A DNA stretch of 64,000 bases from Planobispora rosea (lineage in GTDB: Bacteria > Actinomycetota > Actinomycetes > Streptosporangiales > Streptosporangiaceae): positions 124,001 through 188,000 of the forward strand of contig NZ_BMQP01000011.1 of NCBI RefSeq assembly GCF_014648175.1, in the 5' to 3' direction. Below are positions 1 to 7,911 of the stretch, one piece after another. The notes under the pieces are model-generated. The model worked only from the letters and a program-made list of their open reading frames with translations, ran no database searches and was not told where the DNA came from. The position numbers and the translations under genes were made by a program. Numbering within the stretch: position 1 is the first letter of the stretch; every line of letters starts with the position of its first letter.

Positions 1-1203
1 CCATGCCCGCTCGTCGCTGTGCGAGATGAACCCGCTGATGGCCTCCTCGTCCCCGCCCGCGTCCACGAGCTGGGACAGCAGGCTCTCGGGCGACTCGGCG
101 AAGACCGGGCGGCGGCTGTTGACCGCCATGGTCATCACGCTGGAGTGCGAGAGCGGGATCTCGTCGCCGGGCGCACCGGGGACGTCCGGGATGCCACCGC
201 TGTTGACCAGCTTCAGCACGGCCCGGTCGGCGTCGAGCAGCGCGACCGCCGAGCGGTCGGCGGCCAGCGCCGTACGGCCCACGTCGATGATGACCTGGAC
301 GACCTGCTCCACCGTGAGCGCCTCGGCGAGGATCGCCGTGGCCCCCTGCAGCCGCGCCGTGCGCAGGGCCGCCGCGCCGAGCTGGTCGGTCAGCCGGCCG
401 CGCATCTCCTCGGCCTCGCGCTGCGGGGTGACGTCGGTGTTGGCGCCGACCCACTCGACCACCTTGCCGTGCCGGATGATCGGCACGGCCCGCACCTCGA
501 AGTGGCGGTAGCCGCTGGCCCGGGTGCGGACCCGGTAGCTCCACTCGAACATCGTGCGCCCGCGCAGCGCCTCGCGCCACGCCTCCTCGGTGTGCGGGCG
601 GTCGTCGGGATGGACGGCCTCCAGCCAGCCGTAGGCGAAGTAGTCCTCCAGCCCCTGACCGGTGATGGCCCGCCACTGCGGGGCGTCCTCCACGATCCCG
701 CCGTTGGGCGCGGTGATCCACACGAGCTGCGACTGCGCCTCGACGAGCGAGCGGTAGCGCTCCTCACCGCGCCGCAGGTCCTCCTCGGCCTGTTTGCTCT
801 CGGTGACGTCCGCCCCGACCAGGCAGACCGCGCGGAGCACGCCCTTGTCGTCGTGGACCGGCGAGAAGGTCAGGGACCAGTGGCGGGTGTCGCCGCCCGC
901 CGTACGCACCCGGATCCGCTGGTCCCCCTCGATCGGGGCGCCCTCCACGACGGCACGGACCGAGCCCGAGATCAGGGCGGTGAGGTCGGCGGAGAGCATC
1001 TCGCCCGGATCACGGCCGGCCAGCCGCTCGGCGGCCAGGCCCACCAGCCCGGCGAAGACCTCGTTCACCCGCTGGAAGCGGCCGGCGGGGTCGAAGAACG
1101 CGAAGGCGAACGGCGACTGCGACAGCAGGCCCTGCAACAGACCGGAGTCTGAGATGTCCACACCCGACTCCCGGGGACGGGGCACGGAGGTTTCGGCGCT
1201 CAT
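1..1203 (-). CDS. PAS-PAS-GAF sensor protein, C-terminus outside window
   Basis: The frame is open for 401 codons from an ATG at 1203 and runs off the left edge, so the C-terminus is not seen. The start follows a GGAGG-type ribosome site. Residues about 20-135 and 150-265 read as two PAS/PAC modules: each ends in a GADVTE- or GANTDVT-like PAC motif, and a short coiled linker (ESKQAEEDLRRGEERYRSLV) joins them. From about 285 a GAF-like domain begins. In actinomycetes this order usually precedes a PP2C/SpoIIE-type Ser phosphatase or a histidine kinase. Which one applies cannot be decided here. No membrane segment is visible, so a cytoplasmic sensor is likely. Family call is good; output domain unknown. 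Confidence 0.85.
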   Translation of the reverse strand, partial: MSAETSVPRPRESGVDISDSGLLQGLLSQSPFAFAFFDPAGRFQRVNEVFAGLVGLAAERLAGRDPGEMLSADLTALISGSVRAVVEGAPIEGDQRIRVRTAGGDTRHWSLTFSPVHDDKGVLRAVCLVGADVTESKQAEEDLRRGEERYRSLVEAQSQLVWITAPNGGIVEDAPQWRAITGQGLEDYFAYGWLEAVHPDDRPHTEEAWREALRGRTMFEWSYRVRTRASGYRHFEVRAVPIIRHGKVVEWVGANTDVTPQREAEEMRGRLTDQLGAAALRTARLQGATAILAEALTVEQVVQVIIDVGRTALAADRSAVALLDADRAVLKLVNSGGIPDVPGAPGDEIPLSHSSVMTMAVNSRRPVFAESPESLLSQLVDAGGDEEAISGFISHSDERAW

Positions 1204-1401
1204 GGTCGGCACCTCCGTCGCGTGCCAGGGTCTCCCACGAGGCACATCTCCAAACTTGCGAATTCGGCGTAGCAGAGCTCCGGGAAACCGGACCCCGCCC
1301 TACATCATCGGCGATTGGCGCCCATGGACGGAAGTCCCGCCCAAAGTGCGATGAACCAGAGTGCGATGGAGCCGCCCGGCCCGAGGACCGGGATGCCCGC
1401 G

Positions 1402-1438
1402 TTGACCTGCTCTCCCCGTCTGCGAGGACGGGGATTCC
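1402..1438 (-). mobile_element. orphan IS200/IS605-type right-end hairpin (remnant)
   Basis: Read on the minus strand, this piece has GAATCCCCGTC, a loop, then GACGGGGAGAGCAGGTCAA. The arms are CCCCGTC (1414-1420) and GACGGGG (1427-1433) with a 6-nt loop, and it ends in TCAA. From memory, actinomycete TnpB (IS605 OrfB) elements have a subterminal hairpin of this form just before the right end. No tnpA or tnpB gene is present. The minus-strand frame just upstream (about 1440-1514) has a protein-like KRQAP...RREPPCERHGNP stretch that could be the last residues of a decayed tnpB. Identification rests on motif memory alone. Confidence 0.4.
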
Positions 1439-1868
1439 CGTGCCGCTCACACGGCGGCTCACGGCGCGCCGCGAACCGCGGAACGGGCGCTTGACGCTTC
1501 ACCGGCCCGGGCAACCCCTAAAGCCTCCACGTCCCGAGACGACCGGCCCGGCCGCCTGCCCGCTTCGGACTCGAACACGTTAGCGTCCAAGTCATGATCC
1601 AGAAGGTTCCGGAACCATCTGTCTCACCGCCCCCCACCGCACCGGCGCGATCATCTCCGGCGTCTCCGAGCGCTCGCGGCCAGGACACTAGCAGGATCGA
1701 GCCGGACCGTCCCGACAATCGCCCACCTCGCCTCCGCCGACGCCCCGGACAAGATCAGGCTACTCACTTGCGACTGATTCGGTGCCCGCTTCCAGAAGAC
1801 CCATTTACCTTCGTGACACCGCCTTGAGTCAAGATATGGGTCAACTTTCCCCCCCGCCCATCGGAGGC

Positions 1869-1896
1869 TTGACACCACCGCGATACGTTGTGGAAT
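1869..1896 (+). promoter_or_regulatory. possible sigma70-type promoter
   Basis: A TTGACA hexamer at 1869-1874 is followed, after 16 nt, by TGGAAT at 1891-1896. This lies about 65 nt upstream of the small gene at 1961. The -35 is a perfect match and the -10 is poor. The rest of 1204-1868 holds no convincing gene beyond the IS-end remnant. Confidence 0.3.
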
Positions 1897-1960
1897 GAAA
1901 AGCGCACGTCCCCGCCGTCCATCCGGGGTGTCCTCGGTAATCGGGAGGAATGTGACACTC

Positions 1961-2203
1961 ATGCCCGCTCTCGCCATCCACGCCGCCGGCGCCGCCACCA
2001 TGACGCACGAGCCCGTGAGCACCCGCCTGGCCGCCGAGTTCCTCACCGTCCCCCTTGACACTGTGGACAGGTGTGTGGCCGACGTCCGCGCGTGCACCGA
2101 GCATCTCGGCGTCGAGGCCACGCCCGAGGTGGTCGAGCGCGTCGCCCGCGAACACCTCCTGGCCATCGTCAACTCCGCCCCGCCGCCGCGAGCGTTCCGG
2201 TAG
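1961..2203 (+). CDS. small actinobacterial protein, possible three-helix bundle
   Basis: This is an 80-residue protein from ATG 1961, preceded by GGGAGGA at 1943-1949. An in-frame GTG at 1952 is too close to that site. After a short Ala-rich N-terminus, residues 15-75 look all-helical: a segment like RLAAEFLTVPLDTVDRCVADV is followed by ATPEVVERVAREHLLAIV. The pattern resembles the small 'three-helix bundle dimerization domain' proteins common in actinomycetes, but the match is by eye only. There is no signal peptide, membrane segment or cysteine motif apart from two isolated Cys. Neighbours give no functional hint. Coding is supported by length, ribosome site and third-position GC. Confidence 0.6.
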   Translation: MPALAIHAAGAATMTHEPVSTRLAAEFLTVPLDTVDRCVADVRACTEHLGVEATPEVVERVAREHLLAIVNSAPPPRAFR

Positions 2204-2632
2204 GCGCGGGCGTTACGGCGTTCCCCCGCCCCGCCCCGGGCCATCCCGGCCCGGCCCGGCGGGCGCGAACGGGCCCGGGGCGCGCTCCCGGCTCGGGACG
2301 CGCTCCCGGCGCGGGAACCGCCGGGTTTATCCGGCGGGAGAAGCGCTCCCCTGTTATGGTTCTGGTGTTTGAACGATCAGGGCTTAGCGTGGAAGTCGGG
2401 GCTCGGTCGCCGTCTCCCTCCCCCGGGAGTGAGAAGCCGCTCCCTCCGAGGAACAGGTGATGTCACCACCCGCGGAGCCGCGTCCCGAGCGATGCGGACG
2501 CCGTGCATATGATGTTGGTCCGGGCGGGTCTCGTCCCGGCTGGTACTGATCGCGTAAGACTTGATCGTCGGCCGATCGATCGAGCGGCGTGAGCCAGGAA
2601 TCCCTTTCGGTTCACGAGAGGGAGGAGTCAAA
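2204..2632. other. intergenic region, 429 bp
   Basis: I see no gene here. The left part (2220-2330) is low-complexity GC-rich DNA with repeated CTCCCGG/CGGGA half sites. A short palindrome-rich tract (GGCCGATCGATCGAG) lies near 2568-2584, about 50 nt upstream of the small ORF at 2633. A promoter for the 2633/2704 pair must lie here, but no clear -35/-10 pair can be chosen. Confidence 0.4.
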
Positions 2633-2707
2633 ATGAGCGAGCGAGCCCACAGGCACGACGCCCTCCGCAGACCCGGGCTCACATCGCCGGTGGAGGAAGC
2701 CGCTTGA
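2633..2707 (+). CDS. 24-codon upstream ORF coupled to the next gene
   Basis: An ATG at 2633 follows a strong GAGGGAGGAG ribosome site and opens a 24-residue ORF (MSERAHRHDALRR...VEEAA). Its TGA (2705-2707) overlaps the TTG start (2704-2706) of the large gene downstream. The peptide is basic and has no recognisable domain. The better ribosome site belongs to this ORF, while the large gene uses a rare TTG with its own GGAGG inside the small ORF. Translational coupling is therefore likely. Whether the peptide itself does anything is unknown. Confidence 0.5.
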   Translation: MSERAHRHDALRRPGLTSPVEEAA

Positions 2708-4278
2708 GCCGCCGACATCGCAGGGACCCCCGGGAGACCCAGGCACCGGACGAGGTCTTCTCCGAGATGCTGCTGGCCGCCCGCGAACTGCTGGCCGTGC
2801 GCAGCCCGCTGGACGCCGAGCTCATGGTCTCCGACATGGTCGGGGCGTGGTGGGGACGGCGGTTGCGGCGCGGGGACGCCGAGCAGGTGCTCGGCGAGGG
2901 ACTGGTCGACTACGCCGCCAAGGCCGGCTCTCCGGCCGCGCTGACCCTGCTGATCGCACTGGCCTACCTGGGCACCGCGCGCCAGGCCGCCAAGGCCGAG
3001 GGCGCGGCCCTGGCGCTCATGGAGCGCGGCGTGGCCCGGCCCCGCTGGGCCGACCGGCTGGGTGTGGTCAAGCCGACCGGCTGCTACGTCTCCCGCGACT
3101 CCTACGGCGACCAGGACACCGTGGTGTGCACCTTCGGCTACCGGGGTTCCGACAGCGGTGAGGACCGGCACGCGCTGGTCGTGGTCGTCGACTACAACAT
3201 GCGGGGCATGGCCCGCGACGCGTGGGTCTCCTCGCAGGTGGACAAGCTGCTGGAGCAGGCCCGCGCAGAGGCCGAGGCCAACGCGATGCTCCGGTTCGAG
3301 GAGATCGAGCCGCAGCAGGCCAGGGCCCTGCTGGAGTCGGCCATGAAGGCCACCGCGGAGTACGGCGACCGCAAGACGACCGCCCCGGTCAGCGACAGCT
3401 ACAGCGCCTACCACGCCTTCGCCCGCTCCCGGATCAAGGCGCTCCCGCCCGGCCGCAAGCGCCCGGCCCCGCTGCACAGCGAGGCCCCCTACAGCCGTGA
3501 CCGCCGGGCGATGCTGGCCGCCGAGTTCCTCTCATCGGACGCCGCCGAGCACCTGTCGGACCCGTCGGCGGCCTCCCGCTGCGCCGACCACATCATCGAC
3601 TACGGCTGCGAGCAGGACTTCGGCCGCCCGCTGCGGGTCAGCCCGACCAAGTGCGAGACGTTCCTGCTCGACTGGCTGCCGCGCAAGGTGATGCTGAGCC
3701 CGGCCGAGCAGGAGGCGATGCCGCACGTCCTGGGCGCCTGGGCGCGCTTCGCCGCGCGCCGTACCGGCCTGGCCGAGGAGGGACTGCGCGCCACCCTGGA
3801 CGGCGTCTGGGAGGCGACGGCGAGGTTCGCCGAGACCTACCGCGACCCGACGAGCTTCGGCCTCGACCGCGGCCTGGTGGAGCGGCTGCTGCCGGACGGG
3901 GACCTGTCGGCGCTGGCCCGGCGGGTCTTCGCCTTCCCGTTCCTGCAGGGCATGCACGGTGAGATCAAACTGGACCTGCTCAACCCCTCCGACGAGACCG
4001 ACCGCAGGGTCCTGCTGGAGATCGACCACGCCGACGACCGCGACCGGTTCGACTACGACGAGCACCTGGCCTGGCACGAGGAGATCGCCTCGCGACTGTG
4101 GGAGGGCGACCCGCCGCAGCTGTGGGAGGCGGCCCAGCGGCTGCTGGACCTCGGGCACGACCGGCACGAGGTGCTCCACGTGCTGATCGAGATAGCCGAG
4201 CGGATCGGCGACGACCCGGAGGAGCTCGCCATCGCCCTCGACGACATCGCCGACATCCCCGACGGACCTCCGGTATAG
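2704..4278 (+). CDS. conserved actinobacterial protein of unknown function
   Basis: This 524-residue soluble protein starts at a TTG embedded in the stop of the small upstream ORF, with GGTGGAGGAAG just before it. There is no signal peptide or membrane helix. The N-terminal half (about 20-250) is mixed alpha/beta with a hydrophobic strand like ALVVVVDYN near 160. The C-terminal third is strongly acidic and helical (DRFDYDEHLAWHEEIASRLWEGDPP..., near 435-470) and ends in an ALDDIADI motif. The C-terminal pattern, with spaced His and Glu residues (HDRHEVLHVLIE), vaguely recalls DUF1841-type proteins, but I cannot name the family. The next gene, pxpA, starts 11 nt downstream, so cotranscription is likely. 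Confidence 0.75.
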   Translation: MSRRHRRDPRETQAPDEVFSEMLLAARELLAVRSPLDAELMVSDMVGAWWGRRLRRGDAEQVLGEGLVDYAAKAGSPAALTLLIALAYLGTARQAAKAEGAALALMERGVARPRWADRLGVVKPTGCYVSRDSYGDQDTVVCTFGYRGSDSGEDRHALVVVVDYNMRGMARDAWVSSQVDKLLEQARAEAEANAMLRFEEIEPQQARALLESAMKATAEYGDRKTTAPVSDSYSAYHAFARSRIKALPPGRKRPAPLHSEAPYSRDRRAMLAAEFLSSDAAEHLSDPSAASRCADHIIDYGCEQDFGRPLRVSPTKCETFLLDWLPRKVMLSPAEQEAMPHVLGAWARFAARRTGLAEEGLRATLDGVWEATARFAETYRDPTSFGLDRGLVERLLPDGDLSALARRVFAFPFLQGMHGEIKLDLLNPSDETDRRVLLEIDHADDRDRFDYDEHLAWHEEIASRLWEGDPPQLWEAAQRLLDLGHDRHEVLHVLIEIAERIGDDPEELAIALDDIADIPDGPPV

Positions 4279-4288
4279 GTGAGCCACG

Positions 4289-5053
4289 GTGACCGACATG
4301 GAGATCGACCTCAACGCCGACCTCGGTGAGGGTTTCGGCATCTGGCGGCTGGGTGACGACGAGGCCCTCCTCGACGTGGTGACCAGCGCGAACGTCGCCT
4401 GCGGGTTCCACGCGGGGGACCCGGTCACGATCCGCCGCACCTGCGCGGCCGCGGTCGACCGGGGCGTGGCCATCGGCGCCCAGGTCTCCTACCGGGACCT
4501 GGCCGGGTTCGGCCGCCGCGAGATGGAGATGGACCCGGAGGACCTGTGCGCCGAGGTCCTCTACCAGCTGGCGGCGGTGGACGGCATCGCCAGGGCGATG
4601 GGCGGGCGGGTCTCCTACGTCAAGCCCCACGGCGCGCTCTACAACCGGATCTGCCGCGACCCGGAGCAGGCCGAGGCGGTCGTGTCGGCCGTCCTCGACT
4701 ACGACCAGAGCCTGCCGCTGCTCACCCTGCCGGGCTCGGCCGTCCACGAGGTCGCCGCCCGGGAGGGGATCACCACCGTCACCGAGGCGTTCGCCGACCG
4801 CGCCTACACTCCCTCCGGCGCGCTGGTCCCCCGCCGTTCCCCGGGCGCGGTGCTCCACGACCCCGGCGCGGTCGCGGCCCGGGCCGTGCGCATGGCGACC
4901 GGGCACGTGGTGACCGCCGTCGACGGCTCCCAGGTCCCGGTGGAGGCCCGCTCGATCTGCGTGCACGGCGACACCCCCGGCTCCGTGAGGCTGGCGCGGG
5001 CGATCCGCGACAGCCTGGCCGAGGCCGGGGTGACCCTCAAGGCGTTCACCTGA
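4289..5053 (+). CDS. pxpA: 5-oxoprolinase subunit A (LamB/YcsF family)
   Basis: PxpA forms with PxpB and PxpC the bacterial ATP-dependent 5-oxoprolinase, which opens 5-oxoproline (pyroglutamate) to glutamate. The family signature IDLNADLGEGFG is at the N-terminus, and the conserved VACGFHAGDP, KPHGALYN and GAL(V)PR motifs follow in the expected order. Length (254 aa) matches the family. The GTG at 4289 is kept as start. The ATG at 4298 gives MEIDLNADLGEG, which fits E. coli PxpA better, and is a real alternative. The gene is first in a tight pxpA-pxpB-pxpC run, which strongly supports the function. It is cytoplasmic, with no odd features. Confidence 0.95.
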   Translation: MTDMEIDLNADLGEGFGIWRLGDDEALLDVVTSANVACGFHAGDPVTIRRTCAAAVDRGVAIGAQVSYRDLAGFGRREMEMDPEDLCAEVLYQLAAVDGIARAMGGRVSYVKPHGALYNRICRDPEQAEAVVSAVLDYDQSLPLLTLPGSAVHEVAAREGITTVTEAFADRAYTPSGALVPRRSPGAVLHDPGAVAARAVRMATGHVVTAVDGSQVPVEARSICVHGDTPGSVRLARAIRDSLAEAGVTLKAFT

Positions 5054-5093
5054 GGCCGGGGCGGCGGTGAACGACGGAGGGGGCGGAGAGGCC

Positions 5094-5714
5094 GTGATCA
5101 GGCGAGCCGGGGAGCACGGGCTGCTGGTGGAGACCGGAGCGCTGGAGATCTCACACCGGCTGGACGCGCTGCTGCGGGCCGACCGCCCGGCCGGGGTGAC
5201 CGAGATCGTCCCCGGCCCCGCCACCGTGCTGGTCGTCGCGCCGGGCGCGGACCCGGCCCGGCTCCGCTCGTCGTTGTCCCTCCTGGCCCGTACGGCGCGC
5301 TCCCCCGGCGCGGGGACCGCCGCGCCCGAGCGGACCGTGACGATCCCCGTGATCTACGACGGCGCCGATCTCGCCGAGGTGGCCGCGCTGGCCGGGCTCA
5401 CACCGGAGGAGGTCGTCGAGCGGCACACCCGCCGGGAGCTGGTCGCGGGCTGGCTGGGCTTCGCCCCGGGCTTCGCCTACCTCACCGGCCTGGACCCGGC
5501 CCTCCACGTGCCGCGGCTGGCCACGCCCCGGACCTCGGTTCCCGCCGGGGCGGTGGCGATCGCCGGCCCCTACTCCGCGGTCTACCCCTCGGCCTCGCCG
5601 GGCGGCTGGCGGCTGCTGGGCCGCTCTCCGCTGCCGGTGTGGGACGTGACCGCCGACCCGCCCGCGCTGCTGACCCCGGGCACGCGTGTGCGCTTCCAGG
5701 CGGTCCCGGAATGA
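5094..5714 (+). CDS. pxpB: 5-oxoprolinase subunit B (KipI family)
   Basis: This is a PxpB/KipI-type protein, the subunit that pairs with PxpC in the ATP-dependent 5-oxoprolinase. Family features are the N-terminal 'GEHGLLVETG' strand, the mid-protein VIYDGADL...VVERHT region, and the highly conserved GWLGFAPGFAYLTGLDP and VPAGAVAIAG segments. I chose GTG 5094 (MIRRAGEHGLLVE) because it matches the family's start and has GGAGAG upstream. GTG 5067, nine codons earlier, is the alternative. The stop overlaps the ATG of a tiny ORF (ATGA at 5711-5714), and pxpC follows. There is no signal peptide. In Bacillus the homologue KipI also inhibits a sporulation kinase, but the pxpA/C context here points to the metabolic role. 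Confidence 0.93.
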   Translation: MIRRAGEHGLLVETGALEISHRLDALLRADRPAGVTEIVPGPATVLVVAPGADPARLRSSLSLLARTARSPGAGTAAPERTVTIPVIYDGADLAEVAALAGLTPEEVVERHTRRELVAGWLGFAPGFAYLTGLDPALHVPRLATPRTSVPAGAVAIAGPYSAVYPSASPGGWRLLGRSPLPVWDVTADPPALLTPGTRVRFQAVPE

Positions 5715-5791
5715 CCACCCGGCCTGCCCCCGCGCATCCCGTCTCCCGGACGACCATCCGGCCCGTCCCCGCGGACCCGGCGATCGCATGA
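5711..5791 (+). CDS. 26-codon relay ORF between pxpB and pxpC (tentative)
   Basis: ATG 5711 overlaps the pxpB stop as ATGA, and its own TGA (5789-5791) overlaps the pxpC ATG (5788) as a second ATGA. The frame between reads MTTRPAPAHP...PADPAIA, a Pro/Ala/Thr-rich peptide with no domain. Upstream of the pxpC ATG no good Shine-Dalgarno is visible. Ribosomes could therefore reach pxpC by reinitiation through this ORF. It may be chance; the double exact overlap is the only evidence. Confidence 0.3.
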   Translation: MTTRPAPAHPVSRTTIRPVPADPAIA

Positions 5792-6660
5792 TCGAGGTGA
5801 TCGCGCCCGGCCCGTACGCCACGGTGCAGGACCTCGGCCGCCCCGGATACGGCCACCTCGGGGTGCCCCGTTCCGGCGCCGCCGACGCGCCGAGCCTGCG
5901 GCTGGCCAACCGCCTGGTCGGCAACCCCGAGGACACCGCCGGGATCGAGCTGACCTTCGGCGGGTGCCGCCTGCGTTTCTCCGCCGGGACGTGGGTCGCG
6001 CTCGCGGGGGCGCCCTGCCCCGTCGGACTGCTCCTGCCCGAAAGAGGGGGGGACCGCCGGGACCCGAGGGCGGGGATGCTCGCGCCCTTCTGGGTTCCCG
6101 CGGGCGGGCAGGTCCGTGTGGGGACGCCTGTGACCGGGCTGAGGACCTATCTCGCGGTCCGGGGCGGCGTGGACGTGCCCCCGGTCCTGGGCAGCCGCTC
6201 GACGGACTCGCTCTCGGGCCTCGGCCCCGCCCCGCTCGCCCCCGGCCTGGCCCTGGCCGTGGGCCCGGCCCTCGGCCTCCCGCCGATCGTGGTGGACGCC
6301 GCCCCGCCCCGCCCCGCCGAGTCACGGCCGCTGCGCCTGATCCCCGGCCCCCGGGACGACTGGTTCGTCCCGGGGGCGCTGGCCGCCCTGTGCGCGGGGC
6401 CGTACGAGGTGAGCCAGGACAGCAACCGGGTCGGCGCGCGGCTGCGCGGGGCGGCGCTGGAACGGGCCCGGGACGGGGAACTGCCGAGCGAGGGCATGGT
6501 CGCCGGAGCCCTGCAGGTGCCGCCGGACGGGCAGCCGATCGTCTTCCTCGCCGACCACCCGCCCACCGGCGGTTATCCCGTCATCGCGGTCCTGGCCCCG
6601 GCCGACCTGGCCCGCGCCGCGCAGCTCCGCCCGGGGGACACGGTCCGTTTCCGCCTGTGA
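5788..6660 (+). CDS. pxpC: 5-oxoprolinase subunit C (biotin-dependent carboxylase-like fold)
   Basis: PxpC/KipA family protein of 290 aa. The start MIEVIAPGPYATVQDLGRPGYGHLGVPRSGAADA is the hallmark N-terminus of the family. It is followed by AVRGGVDVPPVLGSRSTDSLSGLG and a C-terminal PTGGYPVIAVLAPADLARAAQLRPGD segment, also characteristic. The longer frame reaching back to 5686 overlaps pxpB and lacks similarity, so ATG 5788 is the start. With PxpA and PxpB it makes the ATP-dependent 5-oxoprolinase complex. The 73-nt pxpB-pxpC gap is unusual for this normally overlapping pair and is filled by a tiny ORF overlapping both neighbours. Confidence 0.95.
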   Translation: MIEVIAPGPYATVQDLGRPGYGHLGVPRSGAADAPSLRLANRLVGNPEDTAGIELTFGGCRLRFSAGTWVALAGAPCPVGLLLPERGGDRRDPRAGMLAPFWVPAGGQVRVGTPVTGLRTYLAVRGGVDVPPVLGSRSTDSLSGLGPAPLAPGLALAVGPALGLPPIVVDAAPPRPAESRPLRLIPGPRDDWFVPGALAALCAGPYEVSQDSNRVGARLRGAALERARDGELPSEGMVAGALQVPPDGQPIVFLADHPPTGGYPVIAVLAPADLARAAQLRPGDTVRFRL

Positions 6661-6741
6661 CGGCCCGCCGCGCCCCGTCCGCCGGGCGATCGGGACGGCG
6701 ATCCGGGGCCTCCGGGAGGCCGCCCTCCGCCGGAATCTCCC

Positions 6742-7848
6742 CTACTCGGCAGCCCCGCGAGACCCCAGCAGCGCCGTGACGCGCTCGGCCTCGGCCCTGA
6801 GCGGCGCGGGCGGCACGTCCTCGAACAGATCGAAGGCGATCTCACCGTTCCCGGCCTCCCAGACCCCGGCGACCCGGCCCCGGTGGACCACGACCGGGGA
6901 GATCCATCCGGCGGCGCGGCTGACCTTCGCCCTGGCCTCCTTGGGCAGGAGGGGTTCGAGGTCTCGGGGGGCGCCCAGGATGTACTGGTCGAAGCCGGGA
7001 AGCAGGTGCACGCCGCCGGCGGGCTCCGTCGCCGCCAGGTCGTCGAGGTGCTCGGCGAGCACGACCATGGGGCGGCCCTCCACCTCGACCTCGGCCAGCT
7101 CGGGGGCGAGATCGCGGAACCAGCCCCGCAGGGTCGCCTTGCGGGCGGCCCCCCGGTAGAGCCAGGCGTCGAAGGTCTCGGGAGCCCCCGGCCCGTGGGC
7201 GCCGAGGAAGGACCGGACCAGGACCAGACCGCCCTCCTCGGCCGTGGGCAGGGCGGCCGGCCAGCCCGGCACCCGGTCGCGCGGGGCGGCGAAGGTGACC
7301 CGTCCCTCGCGCGGCGGGCCGTAGCAGAGCTCGCCCAGGAAGCTGAGCGGCTTGAGCAGCGCTCCCCAGCCGGAGGTGAGCACCTCTCGCAGATGCTCGT
7401 CGCCGGTCACCTCGATGACGGCCTCGACCAGCTCCTCGCGGGTGAGGGTCCGTCCCGCGAGCGCCCGCGGGACGGCGTCGAGGATCGCCTCGACCTCGGC
7501 GGCGGTCACCCCGTGGCCGCGCTGCCAGGACCCCTTCTCCCAGTGGCGGAACGAACCCAGGACCGCAGCGTAGGAGGGCAGCTCGTCGGCCGGCACGAGG
7601 TGGAGCGTGCCGCGCGCCGTCCAGGTCTTGGCCAGGGTGCGCTCCTGCCACAGGGCCCGGCCGATCTCACCGCGCCGGGGTCGCGCCTGCCGTACGGCGA
7701 CCGCCAGCTCGGCCGAGGACGCCACCTGGGCCTGCACCCCGGTCAGCCGCCGGACCACCGAGACCGCGTCCGCCCCGGCCGCCGGATCGACGAACTGCCG
7801 CTTCAGCCGCCACGCGAGCACCTGGGGCCAGGTCACCGAGATCGTCAT
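6742..7848 (-). CDS. AlkZ-like winged-helix DNA-binding protein (HTH_42 family)
   Basis: This 368-residue protein has the features of the HTH_42 / AlkZ-YcaQ superfamily: an N-terminal LAWRLKRQF motif, a GVQAQ motif at about 37-41, a WTARGTLHLV segment near 95, the PLSFLGELCYGP region, and a C-terminal LLPGFDQYILG followed by VVHRGRVAGVWE. AlkZ-type DNA glycosylases that unhook alkylated bases carry a Q-x-Q catalytic motif (Q39 and Q41 here), whereas YcaQ types carry Q-x-D, so this is on the AlkZ-like side. Enzymatic activity is inferred from that motif only; many members are untested. It starts at ATG 7848 with a GAGG site and stands alone, facing the pxp operon tail to tail. Confidence 0.85.
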   Translation of the reverse strand: MTISVTWPQVLAWRLKRQFVDPAAGADAVSVVRRLTGVQAQVASSAELAVAVRQARPRRGEIGRALWQERTLAKTWTARGTLHLVPADELPSYAAVLGSFRHWEKGSWQRGHGVTAAEVEAILDAVPRALAGRTLTREELVEAVIEVTGDEHLREVLTSGWGALLKPLSFLGELCYGPPREGRVTFAAPRDRVPGWPAALPTAEEGGLVLVRSFLGAHGPGAPETFDAWLYRGAARKATLRGWFRDLAPELAEVEVEGRPMVVLAEHLDDLAATEPAGGVHLLPGFDQYILGAPRDLEPLLPKEARAKVSRAAGWISPVVVHRGRVAGVWEAGNGEIAFDLFEDVPPAPLRAEAERVTALLGSRGAAE

Positions 7849-7911
7849 GTCCTCATTCCTATACCCGGGCGCCGACAGTTCCCCGGGGACGTCAGCGGCA
7901 TCCGGGGGTCG

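Noticed and set aside
1594..1827. 77-codon plus-strand ORF
   Set aside because: It has no ribosome site and a Pro/Ser/Arg-rich composition without protein-like pattern; probably chance.
2567..2590. GGCCGATCGATCGAG as an operator before the 2633/2704 pair
   Set aside because: It is a short GATC-rich tract without clear two-fold symmetry over a longer length. It is noted only as part of the intergenic region.
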